From contig JAQTWR010000141.1 in assembly GCA_028689195.1 (NCBI GenBank), positions 1 through 7,056 of the forward strand: DNA of 7,056 bases, in the 5' to 3' direction. The notes beneath the pieces are model-generated. The model saw only the letters and a list, made by a program, of their open reading frames with translations. It had not been told where the DNA came from and did no database searches. Made by a program: the position numbers and the translations under genes. This document shows, piece by piece, positions 1 through 6,327 of this stretch. The first letter of the stretch is position 1. The number at the start of each line of letters is the position of its first letter. The stretch is from Anaerolineales bacterium. Lineage in GTDB: Bacteria > Chloroflexota > Anaerolineae > Anaerolineales > Villigracilaceae.

Positions 1-1449
1 GAGCACGCCTTCCGTGCCGTGCGCGAAAGTTTTCAATTCAGGATAATGCGTGGCGACGAGAGTCATCGCGCCTGATTCAAGCAAGTGACTGAGAATCGCG
101 CGCGCGATTGCCGCGCCTTCCTGCGGCTCGGTGCCTGAACCGAGTTCGTCGAAAATCACCAGCGAGCGGCGATCAATCTTTTTCAAAATGCGGATGATAT
201 TTGTGATGTGTCCGCTAAACGTGGAAAGCGATTGCTCGATGGATTGCTCGTCGCCAATATCCGCCCAGACCGAATGAAAGCACGGCAACTCCGAGCCGCT
301 TTGCGCGGGGATGTGCAGTCCGCTTTGCGCCATCAGCGCCAGCAAGCCGACCGTTTTCAGCGAGACGGTTTTTCCGCCGGTGTTGGGTCCCGTGATGACG
401 ATGGCGCGCGTGCCGTCGCGCGGGTCAACGTCAATGGGGACGACGGTTTCGGGGTCGAGCAGCGGATGGCGGGCGTGAAGGAGATTGAGGTCGAAGGTTG
501 AAGGTCGAAGGTCGTTTGGCTTTTGACCCTTCGATGAACTCAGGGCATTGCTTTTGACTTTCGACAGGTCTTGTAACTTCGGCTCGTTCGCGCGAATTTC
601 ATCCGCGTATTTTGCTTTCGCAAGCGCGAAGTCTAACGCGGCGAGATTTTCTATGCCGTATTTTAATTCGGCGGCATGTTCGCCGACTTGCGCCGAAACC
701 TCCGCGAGGATTCTTCTTTCTTCGTCGCGCTCGGCGAGTTGCAATTCTCTAATCTCGTTGTTCGCTTCCACAACGGGCAGCGGCTCTACAAACAACGTCG
801 CGCCGCTGGATGATTGGTCGTGGATGATGGATTTTATTTTGCCTTTGAATTCCGAGCGCAAAGGAATCACATACCGTCCGTCGCGTTGGGTGATGATGGG
901 TTCTTGCAGCATCGCAACGGTTTTTGAATCGGTGACGTATTTGCGTAATCGCGCCATCAGACGGTCTTGCGCGATTCGCAGGTTTCGGCGCAGGTCGCCG
1001 AGTTTTGGCGAAGCGGAATCCAACACCTCGCCGCGCTCGGAGAGAATGCGCGAGATCGCGTCTACGAGTCCGTAGGTATCGGGCAAGCCCGCAACAATCT
1101 GGTACAAGCGCGGATATTCCGCTTCTTTGCGTTCAAAGGATTTTTTGATGTCGCGGCACGAAATCAGCGTGGATTTAATATCCAGCAGCGCGTGGGGGTC
1201 GAGGACTCCGCCGCGCGCGGCAAGGTCTGCGGCTTTGCGGACGTCATGCGCGCCGCCGACGCCCGTCGCTTGAATGGCGATTAATTTCCGCGCTTCGGTG
1301 GTTTCCGCGATGCGCGCGGACGCCAATTCAAAAGAGGATGTGGGTTCAAGCGCGCGCGCGAGTTCCGCCGAAGCGGAGAAGTCGCAAAACTGCGCGAGGC
1401 GTTCGAGGATCTTCGGGTATTCGAGTACGTTGAGCGTCTTGCTATCCAT
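1..1449 (-). CDS. mutS2: MutS2 family DNA mismatch-repair-like ATPase (5' part; C-terminus beyond left edge)
   Basis: The first 483 codons of MutS2, read right to left without a stop; the rest lies off the left edge. MutS2 proteins bind branched DNA or collided ribosomes rather than mismatches, and act in suppressing recombination and in ribosome rescue. Visible landmarks are an N-terminal LEYPKILERLA helix typical of the family, the core/clamp segment with GRYVIPLRSEFKG and HDQSSSGATLFVEP (about residues 190-225), ARHPLL just after residue 325, Walker A GPNTGGKT at 354-361, the ABC-type signature STFSGH at 409-414, Walker B LVIFDE at 430-435, and the switch His468 in ATHYPELK. All ATPase residues look intact. 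The family is usually near 780-800 residues, so the coiled coil and C-terminal Smr domain are presumably outside the window. The ATG at 1449 is chosen because MDSKTLNVLEYPKIL aligns with family N-termini. No ribosome binding site precedes it. An in-frame insert lies near residues 295-320. Identification is firm. Confidence 0.96.
   Translation of the reverse strand, partial: MDSKTLNVLEYPKILERLAQFCDFSASAELARALEPTSSFELASARIAETTEARKLIAIQATGVGGAHDVRKAADLAARGGVLDPHALLDIKSTLISCRDIKKSFERKEAEYPRLYQIVAGLPDTYGLVDAISRILSERGEVLDSASPKLGDLRRNLRIAQDRLMARLRKYVTDSKTVAMLQEPIITQRDGRYVIPLRSEFKGKIKSIIHDQSSSGATLFVEPLPVVEANNEIRELQLAERDEERRILAEVSAQVGEHAAELKYGIENLAALDFALAKAKYADEIRANEPKLQDLSKVKSNALSSSKGQKPNDLRPSTFDLNLLHARHPLLDPETVVPIDVDPRDGTRAIVITGPNTGGKTVSLKTVGLLALMAQSGLHIPAQSGSELPCFHSVWADIGDEQSIEQSLSTFSGHITNIIRILKKIDRRSLVIFDELGSGTEPQEGAAIARAILSHLLESGAMTLVATHYPELKTFAHGTEGVL
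486..560. repeat. Repeat-derived in-frame insert within mutS2
   Basis: On the plus strand this tract has two copies of AGGTCGAAG (about 488-496 and 502-510), then TTTGACCCTTCGATGAACTCAGGGC, and then TTTTGACTTTCGACAGGTC. TCGAAGGTC and GACCCTTCGA form a near-perfect inverted pair around a short spacer. CCCT...AGGG units of this kind are usually intergenic in Chloroflexota, from my recollection rather than a search. On the coding strand the tract reads as a Ser/Lys/Asn-rich linker, including SNALSSSKGQKPND. The linker sits between the clamp helices and the ARHPLL start of the ATPase domain, and is about 23 residues longer than the B. subtilis protein as I remember it. The frame is kept and there are no stops. 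The exact boundaries are estimates. Confidence 0.6.
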
Positions 1450-1458
1450 AGTGTTTGA

Positions 1459-1464
1459 ATTATA
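1459..1464 (-). promoter_or_regulatory. -10 box of mutS2, probably leaderless
   Basis: On the minus strand a perfect TATAAT lies nine bases before the mutS2 ATG. Transcription would normally begin six to eight bases after such a box, leaving a leader of about three bases or fewer and no room for a Shine-Dalgarno site; none is seen. The -35 region is poor (ATTTTA at a 17-base spacing). A small inverted repeat, AACCA-C-TGGTT (1465-1475), sits in the spacer and could be an operator, but it is short enough to be chance. Confidence 0.5.
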
Positions 1465-1481
1465 AACCACTGGTTGTGAGA

Positions 1482-1487
1482 TAAAAT
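1482..1487 (+). promoter_or_regulatory. Candidate -10 box for the dehydrogenase gene
   Basis: TAAAAT matches the TATAAT consensus at five of six positions and lies 43 bases before the ATG. A start point about seven bases downstream would fall at the beginning of the 22-bp palindrome, placing a hairpin at the 5' end of the message. The best -35-like hexamer (TTGAAT, 1455-1460) is spaced too far away, so the call is weak. Confidence 0.3.
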
Positions 1488-1491
1488 GCGT

Positions 1492-1513
1492 AGCGCGGGA
1501 TTAATCCCGCGCT
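1492..1513. repeat. Perfect 22-bp palindrome between mutS2 and the dehydrogenase gene
   Basis: The arms AGCGCGGGATT and AATCCCGCGCT are exact reverse complements with no spacer. After one T/G interruption the match continues with CG outside (1489-1490 with 1515-1516). It ends five bases before the ribosome binding site of the dehydrogenase gene. It could be a repressor operator for the divergent pair, a stabilising hairpin at the 5' end of the message, or a dispersed REP-like repeat. There is no T-tract, so it is not a classical terminator for a plus-strand transcript. Confidence 0.8.
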
Positions 1514-1530
1514 GCGTAAAAGGAGAACTA

Positions 1531-2304
1531 ATGAGATTAAAAGATAAAGTGGCTATCATCACCGGCGCGACGAGCGGAATCGGCAAAGCGACCGCGCTGT
1601 TGTTTGCCGAAGAAGGCGCGTCGCTGGTGATTACGGGGAGAAGACCCGACCTTGGGAAAATCGTCGAAGCGGAGTGTAACTTGAAGGGAGTCCGCTGCGT
1701 TTTCGCGGAGGCGGATCATACCCGCGCAGAGGATTCCCGTCGCGTTGTAGAAATCGCGCTTAGGGAATTTGGTCGTATTGATATTTTGTTTAATAATGCG
1801 GGCATTGTCACAAGCGGAACCGCCGAGACGACGTCTGAAGACGTTTGGAACGATACGCTGAATATCAACGTGACGGCGGTTTGGCGCATGTGCAAGTTGG
1901 TTCTCCCGCACATGCGAAAGCAAGGCAGGGGCGTAATCGTCAACAACGGTTCAGATTGGTCGGTGGTTGGGGGGAAAGACGCTTTTCCGTATGTGATGAG
2001 CAAGGGCGCGGTGGGCATGATGACGAAGGCGATGGCGCTCGATTACGCCCGCGAGGGAATCCGCGTGAATGCGGTTTGCCCGGGCGATACGTTTGTGGAT
2101 CGCTGGGTCGAGAAGGGATATTTTGAGGGTTCGAATCCCGTCACGGTTGAAGAAGCGATAAGGGAAGCGAGCGGATATATTCCGATGGGAAGGTTTGGCA
2201 AGCCCGAAGAAATTGCGCGCGCGGTTTTGTTTCTGGCTTCGGACGATTCCAGTTTTGTGACGGGGCATCTGCTTTTGGCGGATGGCGGCAATACGGCGCA
2301 GTGA
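1531..2304 (+). CDS. Classical short-chain dehydrogenase/reductase (SDR)
   Basis: A 257-residue NAD(P)-dependent oxidoreductase of the classical SDR family, probably cytosolic. The Rossmann motif TGATSGIG is at residues 11-18 and NNAG at 88-91. The catalytic tetrad is complete: Asn111, Ser141, Tyr154 and Lys158 (YVMSK). The C-terminal part has the usual VCPGDTFVD loop, the PMGRFGKPEEIARAVLFLASDDSSFVTGHLLLADGG tail pattern (about 218-252) and normal length. Arg37 and Arg38 after the second beta strand (TGRR) favour NADP(H) over NAD, by analogy with the family. The substrate cannot be told: the same architecture serves 3-oxoacyl-ACP reductases, sugar and alcohol dehydrogenases. The ATG at 1531 is chosen because AAAGGAG lies six bases before it and the protein then begins MRLKDKVAIITG, as is normal. 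An upstream ATG at 1486 would translate the palindrome. The next gene, a sulfatase, follows after 39 bases and could be co-transcribed. Confidence 0.93.
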   Translation: MRLKDKVAIITGATSGIGKATALLFAEEGASLVITGRRPDLGKIVEAECNLKGVRCVFAEADHTRAEDSRRVVEIALREFGRIDILFNNAGIVTSGTAETTSEDVWNDTLNINVTAVWRMCKLVLPHMRKQGRGVIVNNGSDWSVVGGKDAFPYVMSKGAVGMMTKAMALDYAREGIRVNAVCPGDTFVDRWVEKGYFEGSNPVTVEEAIREASGYIPMGRFGKPEEIARAVLFLASDDSSFVTGHLLLADGGNTAQ

Positions 2305-2343
2305 TTGCGCTATACTTCCGTAAAAATAGAAGGAGTTTTATAA

Positions 2344-3876
2344 ATGAAGCGTAATTGGCTTAACGGCGTTCTCGCGTGTCTGATAGCGGTCAGCGCGTTG
2401 ACGTCTTGCGGTATCTCTAAAGACGCGCCCAACATCATTATTGTTTTGACCGACGATATGGATAATTCCTTGACGCCGTATATGGAAAATACGAATCGTC
2501 TCATCGCGCAGGAAGGCGCGACGCTGACCAATTATTTTGTGACGGCTTCCATCTGCTGTCCTTCGCGGGCTTCCATGCTGCGCGGACAATATCCGCATAA
2601 TACGAACGTCTTGGAAAACTTTCCGGGTTTCCGCGAATTTTTCAAGAAAGGCGAAGAAGCGGATACGCTCGCCGTTTGGCTGCAAAACGCGGGATACAAA
2701 ACCTCGCTGCTTGGAAAATATTTGAATTTATATCCCATAGACGCGGGCAGGGATCACGTTCCGCCCGGTTGGACGGATTGGCACGCGTTTCTCTATAAAA
2801 AAGGGGACGCGGATTTCTATGTGGATTACGCCATGAACGAAAACGGCGAGTACGTCGAGTACGGTCATTCCGCCGAAGATTACAGCACCGACGTTATCAA
2901 GCGAAAGTCGTTGGAGTTTATCAACGCAAACGCGGCGGATAAATCTCCTTTCTTTATGCTCGTTTCCGTTTACGCGCCGCACGGACCAGACGAACCCGCG
3001 CCGCGTCACGCCGAGCTGTTTGCAGATTTGCAGTATCCGCAAAATCCCTCTTTCAACGAAGCGGATACAAGCGACAAACCGAAGATTATCGAATCTCTGG
3101 CGGCAAGCGCAAGCGGCGAGAGTTTTGACGAGGGCGACGCGGATACGCTTTACGTCAAGCGCATCCGCGCGATGCAAGCCGTAGACGAGCTGGTCAGGGA
3201 TATTGTCCAAACGCTTGAGAATAACGGACAGTTGGAAAATACTTATATTATCTTCACGTCGGATAACGGATTTCACATGGGCGAACACGCCCTGCCCTCG
3301 GGTAAGGGAATGCCTTACGAAGAGGATATTCGCGTGCCGTTTATGATTCGCGGACCGGGGATTCAGCCAAATTCGCAAGTGACGCAAATCGCCGCGAATA
3401 TTGATATTGCGCCGACTGTCGCGGATATTGCGGGCGTGAAGCCTTCTAAAATCGTAGACGGGCGCTCGATCATGCCGCTGCTTAATAACGAGTCTGCGCC
3501 GCAGTGGCGCAAGGGATTGCTGGTTGAGTTGGGATATATTGACGCGCCAAAATCTTCTGCCGTGCAAAACGTGTCGCTGAATACGCTGGAATACGCCGAG
3601 TTAACGCCCGAATATCCCGATAATATTTACGACGACTATCTGAGCAAAGTTGACGGCGGCGCGTTCCGCAGCGTGCGCGCGGAAGATTTTATATATATCG
3701 AGTATGACAATGGCGAAACGGAGTATTATGATTTGGTCAACGACCCGTATCAGTTGGATAACATCGCCGCCAAACTCGACGCGGAAACGCGCGCGCGATT
3801 ACATGCGTGGCTGGAAAAATTGAAAACCTGCGCGGCTGAAAGTTGCCGCCAAATTGAAGAAGACGCGGTTAAATAA
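2344..3876 (+). CDS. Lipoprotein sulfatase, N-acetylglucosamine-6-sulfatase-like (S1 family)
   Basis: A 510-residue type I sulfatase that would hydrolyse sulfate esters, plausibly on sulfated glycans, at the outer face of the cell. Residues 1-22 form a lipoprotein signal (KR, hydrophobic stretch, lipobox LTSC with Cys22). Metal-binding Asp37-Asp38 occur in VLTDDMD. The activating motif C-x-P-x-R is at 71-75 (CCPSR), so Cys71 would become formylglycine; RGQYPHNTNV follows, as in human GNS-type enzymes. Other expected active-site residues are Lys125 (GKYLN), His213 (APHGP), Asp307-Asn308 with His311 (SDNGFH), and Lys321. Length and the C-terminal half (RVPFMIRGPG, about 331-340) are normal. AAGGAG lies eight bases upstream of the ATG, and a TATACT hexamer at 2311-2316 could be its own -10 box. 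No formylglycine-generating or anaerobic sulfatase-maturating enzyme is in the window, although one is needed. The exact substrate is unknown. Confidence 0.92.
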   Translation: MKRNWLNGVLACLIAVSALTSCGISKDAPNIIIVLTDDMDNSLTPYMENTNRLIAQEGATLTNYFVTASICCPSRASMLRGQYPHNTNVLENFPGFREFFKKGEEADTLAVWLQNAGYKTSLLGKYLNLYPIDAGRDHVPPGWTDWHAFLYKKGDADFYVDYAMNENGEYVEYGHSAEDYSTDVIKRKSLEFINANAADKSPFFMLVSVYAPHGPDEPAPRHAELFADLQYPQNPSFNEADTSDKPKIIESLAASASGESFDEGDADTLYVKRIRAMQAVDELVRDIVQTLENNGQLENTYIIFTSDNGFHMGEHALPSGKGMPYEEDIRVPFMIRGPGIQPNSQVTQIAANIDIAPTVADIAGVKPSKIVDGRSIMPLLNNESAPQWRKGLLVELGYIDAPKSSAVQNVSLNTLEYAELTPEYPDNIYDDYLSKVDGGAFRSVRAEDFIYIEYDNGETEYYDLVNDPYQLDNIAAKLDAETRARLHAWLEKLKTCAAESCRQIEEDAVK

Positions 3877-3890
3877 CTCGATTTGCAGAC

Positions 3891-3931
3891 GTCATTGCGA
3901 GGGCGTATTTGTTCCTGCCCGAAGTAATCTC
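3891..3931. repeat. Dispersed GTCATTGCGAGGGCG...GCCCGAAGTAATCTC repeat
   Basis: The 95-base gap after the sulfatase gene contains a unit beginning GTCATTGCGAGGGCG and ending TGCCCGAAGTAATCTC. It is an imperfect palindrome (GGGC with GCCC, ATTGC with GTAAT) around the loop TATTTGTTCC. It resembles the 'GTCATTGCGAGG...GAAGCAATCTC' intergenic repeats found in many copies in Chloroflexota and some other bacteria, which I recognise from memory. Only one copy is in the window. It may attenuate read-through between the flanking genes, but has no T-tract. Confidence 0.65.
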
Positions 3932-3971
3932 TCCGCGATGATAGACCTGCCGAAAACGATAAGGAGAAAAT

Positions 3972-4628
3972 ATGATCGTCGCATCAGATTTAATGGGAAC
4001 GTTGACGACAGGTTCGCCGTTTTTAGGACTTGTAGACTGGGTGAAGCATAATCAAAGCAAGCTCCGCGCCAATTTTTATACGGCGTCTATCATGCCCTCG
4101 TATCTTCTCGCAAAGAATGGATTCATAGACTGGCAGGCATGGGGACAAAAATTAATGGTGGACAGCCTGTCTTATATCAAAGACGCGAATCCCGAAAAGT
4201 TAAGTCGCGCCGCCGAATGGGTGGTGGAACATAATCTATGGGAGAAACGCCGCGAAGACGTGGTGGCGCGTCTGATCAAACATCGGGAAGACGGCGCGAA
4301 AGTTTATATCGCCAGCAGCGTGGTCGAACCGTTCATCGAGCCGTTTGCAAAACGCATCGGCGCGCAGACCATAGGCACGCCCGTTGAAATTGTCAATGGG
4401 CGCGTGAAAATGATCGGCGGATTGATGGCAAATGAAAAGAAGATCGAGCAGGTACTCAGCCGCCTCGCCGTTGATCGCGTGGACGTGGCGTATGGCGATA
4501 CAATCCTTGATATTCCTTTGCTTGAACATGCCGAGCGTCCGGTGGCGGTTTACCCCGACGCTAAGTTGAAATCCATCGCTTTGGAGCGCGGTTGGGAAAT
4601 TATCGGCGATACGCCCAAGATCGGGTAA
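3972..4628 (+). CDS. HAD-superfamily (SerB-like, subfamily IB) phosphatase with altered motif I
   Basis: A 218-residue haloacid-dehalogenase fold protein, cytosolic and probably a small-molecule phosphatase. Motif I is VASDLMGTLT with nucleophile Asp6. The second Asp, normally two positions later and serving as general acid/base, is Met8. Motif II is IASS (Ser115 or Ser116 in the Ser/Thr position), motif III Lys156 or Lys157 in ANEKK, and motif IV YGDTILDIPLL with Asp176 and Asp180. The helical insertion between motifs I and II (about 15-100) is a C1 cap of the size seen in phosphoserine phosphatase-like enzymes. Substitution of the second Asp is known in some HADs (Ala in phosphonoacetaldehyde hydrolase, Glu in ThrH-like enzymes), so activity may be retained with altered chemistry. 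AAGGAG lies five bases before the ATG. A substrate cannot be assigned, and the repeat upstream separates it from the sulfatase. Confidence 0.85.
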   Translation: MIVASDLMGTLTTGSPFLGLVDWVKHNQSKLRANFYTASIMPSYLLAKNGFIDWQAWGQKLMVDSLSYIKDANPEKLSRAAEWVVEHNLWEKRREDVVARLIKHREDGAKVYIASSVVEPFIEPFAKRIGAQTIGTPVEIVNGRVKMIGGLMANEKKIEQVLSRLAVDRVDVAYGDTILDIPLLEHAERPVAVYPDAKLKSIALERGWEIIGDTPKIG

Positions 4629-4649
4629 CAGGTCATCCGAAGAGGTTGG

Positions 4650-4668
4650 AACAGCCATATCTGTTTTT
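4650..4668 (+). terminator. Weak candidate terminator after the HAD gene
   Basis: AACAG and CTGTT form a five-base stem around the loop CCATAT, extendable by two G-T pairs, and are followed by T residues (4664-4668). It is 21 bases after the HAD stop codon and upstream of the next promoter candidate. The stem is short and AT-rich, so function is uncertain. Confidence 0.3.
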
Positions 4669-4678
4669 AACTTTGGGC

Positions 4679-4707
4679 TTGCGGGCAAATTATAGATACA
4701 GTATTAT
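4679..4707 (+). promoter_or_regulatory. Candidate promoter of the cyclic-nucleotide sensor/ATPase cluster
   Basis: TTGCGG (4679-4684) and TATTAT (4702-4707) are separated by 17 bases; the -10 matches consensus at five of six positions and the -35 at three. The 131-base gap here is the longest on the plus strand and is AT-rich, fitting a transcription start for the cluster. The leader would be about 45 bases, with a poor ribosome site (AGAAAGAT) before the ATG at 4760. Confidence 0.4.
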
Positions 4708-4759
4708 TCTTGAAAATTGTTTTGAGGGCTTTGCAAATCGCGGCATAGAAAGATAAATT

Positions 4760-5497
4760 ATGATAAACGATATTACTTCTCAGTTGAAAAAGATCGCCAT
4801 TTTTAGCGGGCTTTCAAATGATGCGCTTGCAGACCTCGCAGAAAAAGCCTCTGCGCGAAAAATAGCAAAAGGCGAAGCATTGATACAAAAAGGCGAAATA
4901 GGCAATTCATTGTTCTTGATTTACAAGGGCTGGTTTAAAATCGTTACGGTGGATTCAAAAGGCGACGAGCTGATTCTCAATAAATGCGGACCCGGGGAAG
5001 CCATCGGCGAAATGGCGTTGTTAGATCAAGGTCCGCGTTCGGCAACAGTGATCGCTTTAGAAGACGCCGACGCGCTCGAACTCACGCGCGATGTTTTTAA
5101 AGACATCCTTGACCAGCATCCCGATGTTTCATTGGAAATTATTCGCGGATATTCAAATCGTCTACGCTTTGCCATCACCTACATTGAACGCGCAATTGAC
5201 TGGTCCCAAAAAATCGCAGAGGGCGACTACTCTTTCATCGACCAGTCGCAGCCGTTATTAAATACCGCCGATAACGACGACGACAAAGCCGCGCAATTTC
5301 TTTCCGCATTCTTCACGATGGTGCGAAAAGTAAGAGAACGCGAAGATGGTTTGAAGAAACAACTTGAAAAATTGGCTTTTGAAATAGATCAAACGCGCAG
5401 AAAAAAAGATTTCGAAGAGATTACCGGTACGGAGTTCTATGCCAATCTGAAAGAGCAGGCAAAAACCCTGCGTCAAAAACGGACACAAAACGAATAG
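4760..5497 (+). CDS. Cyclic-nucleotide-binding domain protein with C-terminal coiled coil
   Basis: A 245-residue cytosolic protein. Residues about 10-125 form a CRP/CAP-type cyclic-nucleotide-binding domain starting LKKIAIFSGLS. The phosphate-binding cassette reads GEMALLDQGPRSAT (83-96), with Glu84 and Arg93-Ser94 in the positions that contact ribose and phosphate. The cassette is intact, so it should bind cAMP or cGMP. The CRP helix-turn-helix is absent. Instead, residues about 140-160 (DWSQKIAEGDYS, with Trp148) resemble the second helix and end of a HAMP signalling domain. A linker rich in Asp/Asn follows, then a charged helical, probably coiled-coil segment from about 177 to 240. This architecture suggests a ligand-controlled oligomer or adaptor rather than a transcription factor. 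The stop overlaps the ribosome site of the ATPase gene, 11 bases away, which argues for coupled expression and possibly a physical partnership. The family beyond the sensor domain is not recognised. Confidence 0.9.
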   Translation: MINDITSQLKKIAIFSGLSNDALADLAEKASARKIAKGEALIQKGEIGNSLFLIYKGWFKIVTVDSKGDELILNKCGPGEAIGEMALLDQGPRSATVIALEDADALELTRDVFKDILDQHPDVSLEIIRGYSNRLRFAITYIERAIDWSQKIAEGDYSFIDQSQPLLNTADNDDDKAAQFLSAFFTMVRKVREREDGLKKQLEKLAFEIDQTRRKKDFEEITGTEFYANLKEQAKTLRQKRTQNE

Positions 5498-5504
5498 GAG
5501 GAGG
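5496..5504 (+). promoter_or_regulatory. Strong ribosome binding site overlapping the preceding stop codon
   Basis: AGGAGGAGG begins in the TAG stop (5495-5497) of the cyclic-nucleotide sensor gene and lies four bases before the ATPase ATG. The overlap suggests that translation of the two genes is coupled. Confidence 0.75.
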
Positions 5505-5508
5505 AAAA

Positions 5509-6294
5509 ATGAACAAGGGAAAAATTATTTCAGTTCGTTCCTTTCGCGGCGGGACGGGAAAATCCAATACGGCCGCGAATCTTGCGGCGCAGGGCGCGTT
5601 GGCGGGCAAACGCGTAGGCGTGGTAGATACGGATATTCAATCGCCGGGATTTCATGTCTTGTTCGGTTTGAATGAAAAAAAAATGGGCAAGACCATGAAT
5701 GATTTTTTACATGATAAGGCTACCATCCGAGAAATCGGCTTTCCCATTCACGAAAACGTCGGCAACGTAGCGGGGCTTTCTAAATTAAAAAACGCGCGCA
5801 TCTGGCTCTTCCCTTCGAGCATAAGCGGGCGCGACATCAGCCAGATTCTTAGAGAAGGCATTGACTTCAACAAACTGAACGAAGGACTGCAAACCACCAT
5901 CGCGGAATTCGACCTCGATTATCTTTTCATTGACACGCATCCCGGCTTGAACGAAGAAACCCTGCTCTCGATTGCCACCTCGGACGTTTTGGTTATCATC
6001 CTGCGCCCCGATAATCAGGATTTGCAAGGCACGTCCGTAACGGTGGATATTGCCCGCAGCCTCGACGTTCCGTCTCTTTTGTTGATGGTGAATAAAGCCC
6101 TGCCCAAATATGATCCCGTTGCGGTCAAGAAGGAAATCGAAACGCTTTTCAATGCGCCCGTCGCGGGCGTGCTGCCGCTTTCGTTCGATATGGCAGATAA
6201 CGCCAGCAGCGACCTTTTCTCTTTGCGGTTTCCCGAACATGAATGGTCAAAGGGACTGCGCGGCGTCGCTCAAGCCATACTCGCGTTGGAATGA
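5509..6294 (+). CDS. ParA/MinD-family P-loop ATPase with variant Walker A
   Basis: A 261-residue SIMIBI-class ATPase related to ParA, MinD and CpaE, which dimerise on ATP and position DNA, proteins or machines in the cell. The Walker A segment is RGGTGKSNT (13-21): Lys18 and Ser19 are present, but the signature first Lys of the deviant Walker A motif, which reaches across the dimer, is Arg13. The switch region VVDTDIQSPG has Asp40 and Asp42. Walker B is YLFIDTHPGL with Asp142. A later segment, LLLMVNKALP, provides the NK-type nucleotide-base loop. Length is normal for MinD-like proteins. No C-terminal amphipathic MinD membrane helix is evident, since the chain ends AQAILALE. No DNA-binding N-terminal extension is present, so it is not a typical plasmid ParA. 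No ParB or MinC partner is in the window; its likely partners are the neighbouring sensor and small proteins. The cargo is unknown. Confidence 0.92.
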   Translation: MNKGKIISVRSFRGGTGKSNTAANLAAQGALAGKRVGVVDTDIQSPGFHVLFGLNEKKMGKTMNDFLHDKATIREIGFPIHENVGNVAGLSKLKNARIWLFPSSISGRDISQILREGIDFNKLNEGLQTTIAEFDLDYLFIDTHPGLNEETLLSIATSDVLVIILRPDNQDLQGTSVTVDIARSLDVPSLLLMVNKALPKYDPVAVKKEIETLFNAPVAGVLPLSFDMADNASSDLFSLRFPEHEWSKGLRGVAQAILALE

Positions 6295-6327
6295 ATTTTT
6301 TCGGATGGATTGTAAATAGGAGCGTCT

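Noticed and set aside
486..560. CRISPR or tandem-repeat array suggested by repeated AGGTCGAAG
   Set aside because: Only two short copies without regular spacers, lying inside a coding frame.
208..1284. Several plus-strand open frames opposite mutS2
   Set aside because: The minus strand here encodes conserved MutS2 motifs continuously; the plus frames are its shadows and have no ribosome sites or family features.
1492..1513. Palindrome as a rho-independent terminator
   Set aside because: No T-tract follows on either strand, and it lies between divergent gene starts where no transcript is expected to end.
1486..1530. Upstream start giving the dehydrogenase 15 extra residues
   Set aside because: The extension translates the palindrome and ribosome site, and the protein aligns normally from the ATG at 1531.
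2728..3567. Long 279-codon open frame on the minus strand
   Set aside because: It lies wholly antiparallel to the well-supported sulfatase gene, has an Arg/His/Val-rich composition typical of a shadow frame, and lacks a recognisable motif.
3854..4051. Small 65-codon open frame between the sulfatase and HAD genes
   Set aside because: It runs from the sulfatase end through the dispersed repeat into the HAD gene, in a different frame from both, with no ribosome site.
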